Notes under the pieces: generated by a model
The model's database searches: none
What the model was told of the DNA's origin: nothing
What the model saw: the letters and a program-made list of their open reading frames with translations, nothing else
DNA from: a bacterium
GTDB lineage: Bacteria; SZUA-182; DTGQ01
NCBI GenBank assembly: GCA_040755755.1
Contig: JBFLZW010000012.1
Coordinates: 1-64,000 of the forward strand
Direction: 5' to 3'
DNA: 64,000 bases
Shown here: one piece after another, positions 20,201-27,612 of the stretch
How the letters are laid out: every line of letters begins with the position of its first letter
How positions within the stretch are numbered: the first letter of the stretch is position 1
Program-made: the position numbers and the translations under genes

Positions 20201-22397
20201 GGTATGTATTCATGCAATCGATAACAGCGGGCAGGGCAGGAATTACTTCCTGCGCTACATTCCTCAGGATCCAGTGAACAATAAGGAATTTGAAGTCAAG
20301 GGACTCTATATCACCTGGTCCATCGGCAGGCAATATATCAATCCAGATGGGGTTCAGATTACCCGGAATATGGAAAAAGACCTTAACCTGGCCATTGCTG
20401 CCACGCAGCAGGAGCAGGTCCACTATGATTACCTGATGGGTATTGTTCTGCGTGGGGATATCGACTATTTAGACGATATTTCCGTGGCTAAAGGGACTCC
20501 TGATTTCACACCTCCCAAGGATGTTCAAAACCTGACCGCTATTGCCAAAGATAAGGCGGTTGTCCTCTCCTGGACTATCCCCGCTGATCAGACGAGCGAT
20601 ACCATAGGCTACCTGATTGAGACCGCAGATGCTCCAAGCAAGGTTGTTAAGGTACCATCTCCGGCCACATCCTATACGATTACCGGATTAACCAATGGCA
20701 AAAATTACACATTCACGGTTAAAGCCTATGACAATGCCCCGGTAAAGGACAAAACCGGCAAGGAAATAATCGGTAACCTCAGCAGCGGTGTTTCCACTTC
20801 CATTCAGCCTCAGAGGGATACTATTGCTCCGGTTTGGCCGGCCAATGCCCTTACCGCTACATCACAGAATAAGGCGGTTCTGTTGAGCTGGACTCGTCCG
20901 AGCGATGCTGATCTGGATTTCTTTGAGATTTTCCAGGATGGGAGCTCCATCAAGGTAGTGGATAAAACCGTTACCAGCTACCGGGTCGCTAATCTGGAGA
21001 ATGATAGGCCCTACAGCTTTACCGTAAAGGCATATGACAATGCAACACCTTCAAATGCCTCAACGGTTTCAGCCACAGCAATTCCAGCACCACCGATCGA
21101 GATCATGGTGGATGGTTTTGATTATTCCGGTACAGAGAAACCAACGGACCACGGCTGGTTCCGTTTGCAGGGTACCGGCAGTATCAACCGTGTAACTCAA
21201 GGTGGAGACAGCTATATGAACCTGGCCACAACGGCCAGCAATAAGCTGAACTTCATCGTTACCAAGTGGATGGATAATCCCGAGGAATGCAACAATCCGG
21301 AGCTTCATTTCGACCTGAGGTCCAGCGGGCAGTGCCGTGTCGAATTTTACATCCTGGCAAGCGATAATAATAAATATTTTCTGAGTTACCAGCCGGATGT
21401 CACGAAGGAGTCTGATTATTGTGAGACTCCGGATAAGGTTCGACAAGGGCTCTATATTACTCACTATCTTGGATGGAAGGGGAGAAATGCAAATAGTGAC
21501 TGGCGCACCATAATCAGGAACCTGAGCAAGGATATTCAGGATGCCCAGGGCCTTGAGAATGTAACCTTTAAGTATCTTCTGGGAATCATCATCCGGGGTG
21601 AATGTGATATCAACAATATCCGGTTGGAAAAAGCCATTCCTGATGTCGATAATCTGATAGCCAGGCCGGACAGCGGTTCGGTAGAGTTGAGCTGGAGCAG
21701 TCAGAACCCGGACGAAGTTAAAGAATTCCATCTCTCTGTTGATGGAGGGGCAGTGGTTGTTATTCCGAATCAACCTAATGCTGGTACAACCAACGAGTAC
21801 AGTTACCAGGCAACTGGCTTGACTAATGGCATTCCCTCAACCTTCACCCTTACCCAGGTCATGGACGATGGGCTGGAAAGCAACGGAGTTGAAATTTCAG
21901 CCGTACCACGGCAGTTCACCTATCATGACGAGTGCAACAATGTGAATAGCTGGGATGACAATGTCGCTGAACTGGGAGATATCGCCACGATCTATGATCC
22001 CCAGGTTCATAGTGATGTTATCTCTATTGTTCCAAACGCCGATTTGGCTTCTCCTGCCCGCTACATGGCGACAACAAGTATTGATACTGCAGGCAAGATT
22101 GTAACTTTGCGTGTCAAGTCTGATGGCGAGTTTATACTCTGGTTCAAAGTAAGGGATAGTTTCTACGTTGAGTATAACTTCCTCTATGCTACCGGCGGAG
22201 CAGTAAATACCGGAGCTTCAATTGGAACCTGGGCTTATAGTTATCTGGGCCAATCCTACACGGATGGCAAATGGCATACGCTGACATTGAATCTGGAAGA
22301 CCTCATGCAGGTATACTACGGCGATGTTGAGCTCACCGGTATTGACGGTGTGGTCATCGGCGGGAATGTTTTGATCGATGATATAATGGTTTATTAA
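17295..22397 (+). CDS. giant secreted Ig/Fn3-repeat surface protein
   Basis: A 1700-aa exported protein starting at an ATG after AGGAGG. A signal peptide (core LLTSLSIGFFSLFWLIA, cleavage near AGA) is followed by an Fn3-like module shared with the upstream gene and a second shared module (about 148-255). Next are an Ig/cadherin-like domain (262-373), four tandem Ig-like repeats of about 100 aa (375-775), mostly with a Cys pair as in LTCTV...WSCSV, and another Ig-like unit (775-870). Three beta-rich modules start near 876, 1270 and 1539; the first two share GWFRLQG. Fn3 domains lie near 1072, 1177 and 1450. No transmembrane anchor is visible. Adhesion or matrix binding is inference. Confidence 0.8.
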   Translation: MPKFLKRFLLTSLSIGFFSLFWLIAPQFAGAFSINGDAVTYDVTFSSFCVVWEGKIDGTISSYEVIVYNDQAGSSRSEGFVSNPIGLKDNGVMAVQVTGLAAQQTYYYQIKVVENGTEYYYPSTPPLKEVTTQFDEGAAGNTPPPNPSVIFRVYLGDGATPAGGAFVYMEVAGASYPVAGSTDSGWVDAEYGDGTISLGGGTLFSQSTKKYLTLNGGESITVKCLGGSYGSKAATIASFDPSLMCQVGFECVDEYANKIVLALNSPPKIDSLAKASGSDIREANGKYVIKPGQQFTLDVSGSDPDEGESISSWALKNAPDNNMVITRDAGDSNKAKITWSPVSSTLGETTVTIEASNDKTGSRTFIVLVTDGKPSAPTSVSVAPASPKTADDLTCTVTGGVDPLGDNVTYVYTWSKNGSVQSDLTGSSVPSSRTAKGETWSCSVTVKDTPFDGESAPKASNTVTIANTPATGTPSVSISPANPAAGTNLVATVSTTGCTDADGDTLGYSLKWFKNGQETSNTDLTLPGSQTRKGESWVCKATLTEGGVSTSNIGTSNSLTIANTPPSAPGNISIEKVANGIKCTVGQQATDSDTNDTVQYIYKWICTINGAIQPAVTQGPTAERNQILSSGLAKNQTWHCEVAATDGTATTDYVRSPASQDYTIVNNPPTKPVASTTPASPYRDESLVCAVTTQSTDPDGDTVRYTYEWFKDGQAIPGSSTTNTSALSSTLPSSAGLVQGSQYTCKVTPSDGQTDGPAHTTAAVTIGNRPPTIVIKRGGQTIAADVVSVNEAEPVTLEIVGSDADNNGLTCSAITLPDSSATFANNILSWTPAVGASGVNQGMYPATFKVEETDGKPTNLSVTKSIQIQVIYPSQMVEDFEYLASSPTPEQNGWFRLQGQGQMSVLEEALDDKTNHYLKTVTSHADPNSITATAQLQYIVTKWLSNFLDTQDFPELQFKIADRNTYYVEVCIHAIDNSGQGRNYFLRYIPQDPVNNKEFEVKGLYITWSIGRQYINPDGVQITRNMEKDLNLAIAATQQEQVHYDYLMGIVLRGDIDYLDDISVAKGTPDFTPPKDVQNLTAIAKDKAVVLSWTIPADQTSDTIGYLIETADAPSKVVKVPSPATSYTITGLTNGKNYTFTVKAYDNAPVKDKTGKEIIGNLSSGVSTSIQPQRDTIAPVWPANALTATSQNKAVLLSWTRPSDADLDFFEIFQDGSSIKVVDKTVTSYRVANLENDRPYSFTVKAYDNATPSNASTVSATAIPAPPIEIMVDGFDYSGTEKPTDHGWFRLQGTGSINRVTQGGDSYMNLATTASNKLNFIVTKWMDNPEECNNPELHFDLRSSGQCRVEFYILASDNNKYFLSYQPDVTKESDYCETPDKVRQGLYITHYLGWKGRNANSDWRTIIRNLSKDIQDAQGLENVTFKYLLGIIIRGECDINNIRLEKAIPDVDNLIARPDSGSVELSWSSQNPDEVKEFHLSVDGGAVVVIPNQPNAGTTNEYSYQATGLTNGIPSTFTLTQVMDDGLESNGVEISAVPRQFTYHDECNNVNSWDDNVAELGDIATIYDPQVHSDVISIVPNADLASPARYMATTSIDTAGKIVTLRVKSDGEFILWFKVRDSFYVEYNFLYATGGAVNTGASIGTWAYSYLGQSYTDGKWHTLTLNLEDLMQVYYGDVELTGIDGVVIGGNVLIDDIMVY

Positions 22398-22441
22398 TAA
22401 CGCCAATAGATAGTAATAAGCCAGGCTTACGCTTGCTGTTG

Positions 22442-22490
22442 AAGGGGTGATAAGGTCAAATGACCTTATCACCCCTTTTCATTTTTTTAT
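22442..22490 (+). terminator. rho-independent terminator after the surface protein
   Basis: AAGGGGTGATAAGGTCA (22442-22458) and its perfect 17-nt complement (22461-22477) form a strong hairpin, followed by TTTTCATTTTTTTATTTT. It lies 45 bp after the surface-protein stop codon. Confidence 0.92.
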
Positions 22491-22585
22491 TTTACTGAAT
22501 TATACTGCCTGATAAAGGATGCATTGAGCATTAGCTCGTTACATCTTGAGAATAAGGTTCCTTCTCCGGCGTTTTAGCATAATCC

Positions 22586-22614
22586 TTGACAGAAATCACA
22601 AAGTCAAATATCAT
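22586..22614 (+). promoter_or_regulatory. candidate promoter for the toxin-antitoxin pair
   Basis: TTGACA (22586-22591) and TATCAT (22609-22614) are 17 bp apart. The MITE-like element lies between this promoter and the antitoxin gene, so the transcript would carry the element's hairpin. Confidence 0.55.
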
Positions 22615-22686
22615 TTTTATAGTAAAGTGTGGATTATTCATGAGTGCATTTCGGGATTCTGGAAAATATTATGTGGGTAAATCCCA

Positions 22687-22871
22687 ATCGCTCATATATG
22701 GTAGCCATCACACTGTTTGGATCTGATGCCTTTAGCGAAGTGAAAATCCTATAGAGGGGATTTCCCGCAGAGACGCAGAGGCGCAGAGGTAAAAAAGACA
22801 AATTATTTTCTCTGCGCCTCTGCGTCTCTGCGGGAGAAATATTACTGTGTTGTCTTACCAATATGAGCGAT
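22687..22871. mobile_element. MITE-like element, copy 2
   Basis: A 185-bp noncoding element with perfect 11-bp terminal inverted repeats, ATCGCTCATAT (22687-22697) and ATATGAGCGAT (22861-22871), and weaker matching further in. CCCA flanks both ends (22683-22686 and 22872-22875) as a likely 4-bp target duplication. A nested hairpin has 25-bp perfect arms (22764-22788 and 22810-22834) built on CCCGCAGAGACGCAGAGG. It shares ends and hairpin core with copy 1. The right end contains an ATG (22863) in frame with the antitoxin gene. Confidence 0.78.
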
Positions 22872-22895
22872 CCCAATAACAGAAAGGATAAAAAA

Positions 22896-23096
22896 ATGTT
22901 AAAAGTTGATGAAATCAAGACAGCCATTGAATCTCTTCCTGATGTTGATTTCGTCCAACTCCGAAAGTGGTTCTTAGGAAAGGACTGGGAAAAATGGGAC
23001 AAACAAATTGAGGCTGACTCAGAGTTAGGGAAATTAGACTTTCTAATCAAAGAGGCGCGTGATGAGAAAAGCAAGGGGAGTTTGAAGGATCTATAA
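22896..23096 (+). CDS. putative antitoxin
   Basis: A 66-aa acidic, helical protein (MLKVDEIKTAIESLP...) with no clear DNA-binding motif. I infer the antitoxin role from its small size and from the toxin-like gene that begins directly after its stop codon. The ATG at 22896 has AAAGGA 5 nt upstream. An in-frame ATG at 22863 lies inside the MITE end and would add 11 residues, so it is unlikely to be the original start. Confidence 0.6.
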   Translation: MLKVDEIKTAIESLPDVDFVQLRKWFLGKDWEKWDKQIEADSELGKLDFLIKEARDEKSKGSLKDL

Positions 23097-23357
23097 ATGC
23101 ATCGGACAACCACTCGTTTCTGGAAATGTTTTGAGAAGCTGCCGGAAGCAGTTCAAAGAATTTCGCGGGAAAACTTTCACCTCTTGAAAATGGACCCTTG
23201 GCATCCATCACTTCATTTTAAGAAGATAGGTAAACTGTGGTCAGTCAGGGTTGGGTTAAACTACAGAGCTCTTGCAGTCGAAGATAATGGGGATTTCATC
23301 TGGGTTTGGATTGGCACCCATGACGAATATGAACAAATGATCAGACAAGTAAGTTAA
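23097..23357 (+). CDS. RelE/ParE-like toxin
   Basis: An 86-aa protein with the pattern of the RelE/ParE toxin superfamily: an N-terminal helical hairpin (FWKCFEKLPEAVQRISREN), a beta-strand stretch (LWSVRVGLNYRALAVE) and a C-terminal WVWIGTHDEYEQMI. Related toxins cut mRNA on the ribosome or poison gyrase; I cannot say which applies. Its ATG abuts the antitoxin TAA, so the pair is surely co-translated. An unrelated housekeeping nuclease function is not excluded. Confidence 0.7.
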   Translation: MHRTTTRFWKCFEKLPEAVQRISRENFHLLKMDPWHPSLHFKKIGKLWSVRVGLNYRALAVEDNGDFIWVWIGTHDEYEQMIRQVS

Positions 23358-23435
23358 TCTTTGCTACGGCCAAGTTTATTTTTGCATTGGATATTGGATA
23401 TAGGTTACGCAGACATACATTAGAATCCATCATCA

Positions 23436-23473
23436 AAAAGAGGCCTCCACAAAATTTTGTGGAGGCCTCTTTT
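23436..23473. terminator. bidirectional terminator between convergent genes
   Basis: A 38-bp perfect palindrome: AAAAGAGGCCTCCACAAAA (23436-23454) followed directly by its exact complement (23455-23473). It ends in a short T run on each strand and lies between the convergent toxin and SurA-like genes. Confidence 0.88.
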
Positions 23474-23477
23474 CGTG

Positions 23478-23497
23478 TGCTTATGGCGCCATAAGCA
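23478..23497. repeat. 20-bp perfect palindrome
   Basis: TGCTTATGGC (23478-23487) is followed directly by its exact complement GCCATAAGCA (23488-23497), 4 bp beyond the bidirectional terminator and about 50 bp from the 3' end of the SurA-like gene. Function unknown; a protein-binding dyad or a second terminator stem are possible. Confidence 0.7.
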
Positions 23498-23545
23498 GGC
23501 AATCTCGCACAACGCCTGGTCTTGGCGTAAGGTTACATATAATGC

Positions 23546-25213
23546 TTACGGCATTGGTGCGGGTGGTACCATAGGAGGAGCGGATGGGCTTGCCGTATTG
23601 ACCAGCTTCATATTTTTGGTGATGGTGGCCTTGGATTTTAGCTGCTCGATATATCCGGTGATTTTTTGCTCCCGTTTTTTATACAGCAGGGTGGGTTCGA
23701 TGATATCTTTGAGATCCTCAAACTTGTTTGCACCAGCCGCTTTTTTATCGGTAACGGAGATAATATCATAGAGCTTCCCCTGTCCACCGCCAAAGTTATT
23801 TCTCTCAACTTTTTTTACTTCTCCAACTTTGGTGGAAAAAGCCGCCTCTTCGAAAGCATGGTCCATCCTGCCACGCTGTATATACCCAATGTCACCGCCC
23901 TTCTCGGCCGAGAACTGGTCGATTGAATGCTGTTTTGCCAGGGCAGCAAACTTTTCACCTTTTTTCAAACGGGCTATAATATCGTCGGCCACTTTACCAT
24001 CACTGACCAGAATATGACTGACCCTGACCCGTTCGGGAATATTCTTGAATTGAGGATCGTCCTTATGTTCATTATAGTAAGCGCGGTATTCATCATCTGA
24101 GGCCTTAATGTCTTTGCAGAGCACATCCATGGCAAACTTATTGGCCAGAATACCATCAGCAAAGATTTGTGTCCGTCTCACGAATTCAGGATCCTTATCC
24201 ATGCCGATACGTTTGGCTTCCATGACGAAAAGCATGTTTTTAATCTTGTCTTCAACCATGTTCTTCAGGAAGGAAGGGTTCTTCAGGAGCGGGCTGTCAA
24301 GAGGATTACCGTAGTTGGCCTGCCCGCCGACAAGGTCATTCAGAATTATCGGGGTGCCGTTTACTTCTGCAACCTGGATTTTCAGCAGGCTTTCATCCCT
24401 GGTCTTTGCTTCTTCAATTTTCGTCAGATTTTTATCAAGTATCTTGACATTAGCCTTGGAGCGCAAACTCTCGAGCAATGAACTGGTAATTTGATCGGTT
24501 TTCTCTTTAGCCATTTTAAACTGGAGATAGTTCTTCTTGCTTTCCAGTTCCTTGCTGGTCAGCTCTTTCCTCTCAATAGCTTTAAAGAGAGCGTATCCTT
24601 CCCGTGTTTTAATGGGCTCACTGACCTGGCCGTCTTTCAATTTGAAAATGACCGCTTCAACCTCTTCCGGAAAAACATTGGTATTGATGATGACAAAGTC
24701 GATATCTCCGCCCTTGTCGGCATTTCTGCCTATGGACTTTTCCTTGGCCATTTTTTCAAAACTGGCTCCCTGCTTTATCTGCTTGAGAATGTTTGCAGCT
24801 TCTTCCTTGGTTTGGGTAACGATCTGCTGGAACCTGACCTTTTGCCGTTCATTGGGAGGTATCAGATTATTCAGTTCCTTGTCAGACAGTTTCGTCTTAT
24901 CAGTAACCTTTTTCTGATAAAAAAACAGAGCCAGTTGCTGTTCATTGATCAGCTTGAGCTGTTGCTGGACCATGGGGTCTTTATCCAGATTCTGCTTTCT
25001 CGCTTCCTGAGCGAGCAGCATGCTGGCGATTATCTGTTGAAGTAAAGTTTCACGGTCTGTCCGGCCCTGTGCAATCTCGTTGAATTCGGCAAGTGTGATT
25101 TTTGTCCCGTTTACTTCAGCAACGGTCTGCTGGGAATCATCAGCCCAGGACTGATGAGTACTCAAAAGGCATAGAGAGCAAAGGACAACAAACATAGCGG
25201 TAATTCTTTTCAT
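23546..25213 (-). CDS. SurA-like periplasmic chaperone with two parvulin units
   Basis: A 555-aa exported chaperone/peptidyl-prolyl isomerase. The signal peptide (core FVVLCSLCLLSTHQSWA) is followed by a SurA-N-like helical segment and a parvulin domain (about 125-215: VRFQQIVTQ, ADKGGDIDF, EPIKTREGYALFK). A second helical segment beginning VAEVNGTPI and a second parvulin (about 395-500: VRVSHILVS, AEKGGDIGYIQRGRM) repeat the whole arrangement. The C-terminus is Pro-rich. Parvulin chaperones assist outer-membrane and secreted proteins, so the nearby giant secreted proteins may be clients (inference). The start has TTTCCTCC (complement of GGAGGAAA) just upstream. Confidence 0.9.
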   Translation of the reverse strand: MKRITAMFVVLCSLCLLSTHQSWADDSQQTVAEVNGTKITLAEFNEIAQGRTDRETLLQQIIASMLLAQEARKQNLDKDPMVQQQLKLINEQQLALFFYQKKVTDKTKLSDKELNNLIPPNERQKVRFQQIVTQTKEEAANILKQIKQGASFEKMAKEKSIGRNADKGGDIDFVIINTNVFPEEVEAVIFKLKDGQVSEPIKTREGYALFKAIERKELTSKELESKKNYLQFKMAKEKTDQITSSLLESLRSKANVKILDKNLTKIEEAKTRDESLLKIQVAEVNGTPIILNDLVGGQANYGNPLDSPLLKNPSFLKNMVEDKIKNMLFVMEAKRIGMDKDPEFVRRTQIFADGILANKFAMDVLCKDIKASDDEYRAYYNEHKDDPQFKNIPERVRVSHILVSDGKVADDIIARLKKGEKFAALAKQHSIDQFSAEKGGDIGYIQRGRMDHAFEEAAFSTKVGEVKKVERNNFGGGQGKLYDIISVTDKKAAGANKFEDLKDIIEPTLLYKKREQKITGYIEQLKSKATITKNMKLVNTASPSAPPMVPPAPMP

Positions 25214-25315
25214 TTTTTCCTCCTTAGAGAGATTATAAACAAAAAAAACACATAGATTGTAGGGCCACAGCCTCTGTGTTAAGGCGAAGAGAGATTTTTG
25301 ACAGGTTTGCTGTTA

Positions 25316-25344
25316 AATATACAGAATTACTTGCCGGATGTCAA
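25316..25344 (-). promoter_or_regulatory. sigma-70 promoter for the SurA-like gene
   Basis: On the minus strand TTGACA (25339-25344) and TATATT (25316-25321) are 17 bp apart, about 100 bp before the start. A weaker plus-strand candidate, TTGACA (25298-25303) with TACAGA (25320-25325), overlaps it and could serve coaE. Confidence 0.75.
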
Positions 25345-25604
25345 CTTTCTCCTCTCCAATTTTTAGAAAAATACAGACATTTTCCTGCTTGCGTCATGAG
25401 TTGTTTCCTGGTATTTTCCGATTATTGCTCTTTTTGAGCTATTTCATTAATGAGGTTAGTTAACTTTATTTTTCATCGGCAGGTAAAATTGTTGGCATCG
25501 TAAGCTTTGCGGCCTGTGGAATCGATCAGCAGGCAGGGAGAGGGAATTCGATGAGATTTTCGTATACCTGAACACAGGGAACGAAGAGAAGAAAAGAGCA
25601 TGCG
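25345..25604. other. intergenic region between the divergent surA-like and coaE genes
   Basis: About 260 bp between the surA-like promoter and the region of the coaE start. I see no gene, tRNA or strong hairpin; the first half is AT-rich. A GTTAAC dyad near 25459-25464 is the only small symmetric element. Confidence 0.5.
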
Positions 25605-25616
25605 ATGAGGGAAAAT

Positions 25617-26237
25617 ATGATTGTCATTGGAATAACCGGAAGTATCGGTTCTGGAAAAAGCACTGTCAGCAGGATGTTTCAGGAACTGGGAGCCAGTGTC
25701 ATTGATGCAGACAGAGTCGCCCGGCAGGTTATGGCTCCATTCGAGGCCGGCTGGTGGGCAGTTTACGAATATTTTGGTCAGGGCATAATCTGTCCGGCTA
25801 CATCTGAAATTAACCGGGCCAAGCTTGGCGAGCTCGTTTTTGAAGATGCTTTTTTGTTACGGAAGCTGAACTCTCTGATTCATCCGTCAATTATCACCAG
25901 GATACAGGATTGCCTGCGGCAACTTTCTGGTCAGGGGGTGAAAATAGCCATCGTTGACGCTCCCCTGCTGATTGAGGCCGGGCTGCATCGTGATGTTGAC
26001 CTGGTTGTGGTTGTCTCTGTAGAGCAGGATATCCAGATAGCCAGGCTGCAAAGCCGGGATTCGGGATTAACGAGGTCGAAAATTTTACAGCGGATTGCCA
26101 GCCAGATGAGCCTGGAGGACAAAAAGAAATATGCTGACTATGTGATCGATAATAATCAATGCCTTGAAAAAACCCGTCAGCAGGTGTATTTGATCTTTCG
26201 GGAGGCGGTTAAAAAGGAAGGGCGATCGAGAGAATAG
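25617..26237 (+). CDS. coaE: dephospho-CoA kinase
   Basis: CoaE phosphorylates dephospho-CoA, the last step of coenzyme A synthesis. P-loop GITGSIGSGKSTVSR is at the N-terminus. The DADRVARQV, LIHPSI and DAPLLIEAGLH segments are typical. I prefer the ATG at 25617 (206 aa) because AGGGA lies 4-5 nt upstream and family members start at this point; an ATG at 25605 would add four residues. Confidence 0.96.
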   Translation: MIVIGITGSIGSGKSTVSRMFQELGASVIDADRVARQVMAPFEAGWWAVYEYFGQGIICPATSEINRAKLGELVFEDAFLLRKLNSLIHPSIITRIQDCLRQLSGQGVKIAIVDAPLLIEAGLHRDVDLVVVVSVEQDIQIARLQSRDSGLTRSKILQRIASQMSLEDKKKYADYVIDNNQCLEKTRQQVYLIFREAVKKEGRSRE

Positions 26238-26392
26238 TTGATTTCAATGATTGATTATGCTATTATTTTAAAATCTGAACTCTGGTAAGACGAGGATACT
26301 TATTGAATTTGCGTACTTTTGATCATATTTTGGTAACAGAAGCATTTCAACCATACTATTTACGAAATAAAGCTTTCATGGGAGGAAAACAG

Positions 26393-26761
26393 TTGATTTA
26401 TTATGAAACATTACTGATTATCAACCCAAACCTGTCTGAAGAGGAAGTGGAGACTCTGGCCCAAAAAATAAAAAAAATCATGGAGGACCTGGGGGCGTCG
26501 ATAATCCAGGCGGAAAACTGGGGTAAAAGACGTTTGGCCTACGAAGTAAAAAAGTTTAAAAAGGGATATTACCTGGCTTATGATTATAAGGTCGAAGCAA
26601 GTGATATGTTAAAAAAGCTGGATGCCGCTCTCCGATATGACGAGCAGGTTTTGAAATATATGACCGTCAATATGAAGGAATCCAATATTGGCAAAGGAAC
26701 TCCAATGGCCACAGCCAAGGAAGGTTTCCGGGAATCGGGGGTGGCGGAGGGTATTGAGTAA
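26393..26761 (+). CDS. rpsF: 30S ribosomal protein S6
   Basis: The product is 122 aa starting at TTG (26393). The choice rests on GGAGG (26381-26385) 7 nt upstream and on S6 proteins normally beginning just before YYETL. The YYETLLIINP, ENWGKRRLAYEVKKFKKGYY and LDAALRYDEQVLKYM segments identify S6. The last base of its stop codon is the first base of the ssb ATG. Confidence 0.96.
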   Translation: MIYYETLLIINPNLSEEEVETLAQKIKKIMEDLGASIIQAENWGKRRLAYEVKKFKKGYYLAYDYKVEASDMLKKLDAALRYDEQVLKYMTVNMKESNIGKGTPMATAKEGFRESGVAEGIE

Positions 26762-27180
26762 TGGCTTCTTATAATAAAGTTATTTTAATGGGAAATCTGA
26801 CAAAAGATCCTGAGCTGCGCTACACCTCAAACGGCCTGGCCGTAGCCCATCTGAGCCTGGCGGTAAACCGCAGATTTACCGCCAAGGAGGGAGAAAAAAA
26901 AGAAGAGGTGGACTTTTTCGATATCGAAACCTGGGATAAACAGGCAGAGCTGTGCAGTGAATATCTCAATAAGGGAAGCGGCGTCCTGATCGAGGGGCGG
27001 CTGAAACAGGACCGGTGGGAAGACGAGACCGGCAGCAAGCGGTCCAAAATCAAGATTGTGGCGACAGCAATCCAGTTCCTGCCCAAGCGGTCTGGTGAGG
27101 AAATCGGAGGAGTGAGTGATGGAGGTGATTTCCCGGACAGTGGAAGCGGATTTGAGGGGAAGAACAACGCTCCATTCTAG
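26761..27180 (+). CDS. ssb: single-stranded DNA-binding protein
   Basis: A 139-aa SSB. The OB-fold begins MASYNKVILMGNLTKDPELRYT and includes DFFDIETWDKQAE and a basic segment with KIKIVATAIQFLP. The C-terminus ends in NNAPF, so the terminal Pro-Phe used to dock repair and replication partners is kept, but the last five residues lack the usual run of Asp. Acidic residues lie further back in the tail. It overlaps rpsF by 1 bp within the conserved rpsF-ssb-rpsR cluster. Confidence 0.96.
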   Translation: MASYNKVILMGNLTKDPELRYTSNGLAVAHLSLAVNRRFTAKEGEKKEEVDFFDIETWDKQAELCSEYLNKGSGVLIEGRLKQDRWEDETGSKRSKIKIVATAIQFLPKRSGEEIGGVSDGGDFPDSGSGFEGKNNAPF

Positions 27181-27280
27181 GATTCAAACAGAGGGGGTTT
27201 GCCGGCAAGTGGGCGGGCACAGTGCTCAATAGTTTATTGAACCATTCTTGTTGAATGGGTATTTTTTCCATGGAGAGTTT

Positions 27281-27514
27281 ATGAAAGCAAAAATGCTGAC
27301 TCGATTTAGAAGAAGAAAAATTTGCAAGTTCTGTGAAGGGAAAATGGATTTTATCGATTTCAAAGACACGAGAAGGCTTCGCAGCTTTATGACGGAAAGA
27401 GGCAAGATCATTCCCCGCCGGATCTCGGGAAATTGCGCCAAGCATCAAAGAGAATTGACCCAGGCGATCAAGAGAGCCAGGAACATCGCACTTTTGCCAT
27501 TTCTGGCTGAATAG
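27281..27514 (+). CDS. rpsR: 30S ribosomal protein S18
   Basis: The product is 77 aa from the ATG at 27281, with GGAG a few bases upstream; a TTG at 27248 is in frame but lacks a good site. [17 protein letters not shown] contains a CxxC pair as in zinc-type S18. [16 protein letters not shown] is the family signature. Confidence 0.96.
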   Translation: MKAKMLTRFRRRKICKFCEGKMDFIDFKDTRRLRSFMTERGKIIPRRISGNCAKHQRELTQAIKRARNIALLPFLAE

Positions 27515-27612
27515 TTTTCCCAATTCCCTCACAGTCATCATCCGTAAAGATGCTTTGAGGGCTGCCTGATACCAGATGTGCTCAATGTGCAGACCAGGGA
27601 GTTGAAGATTCC

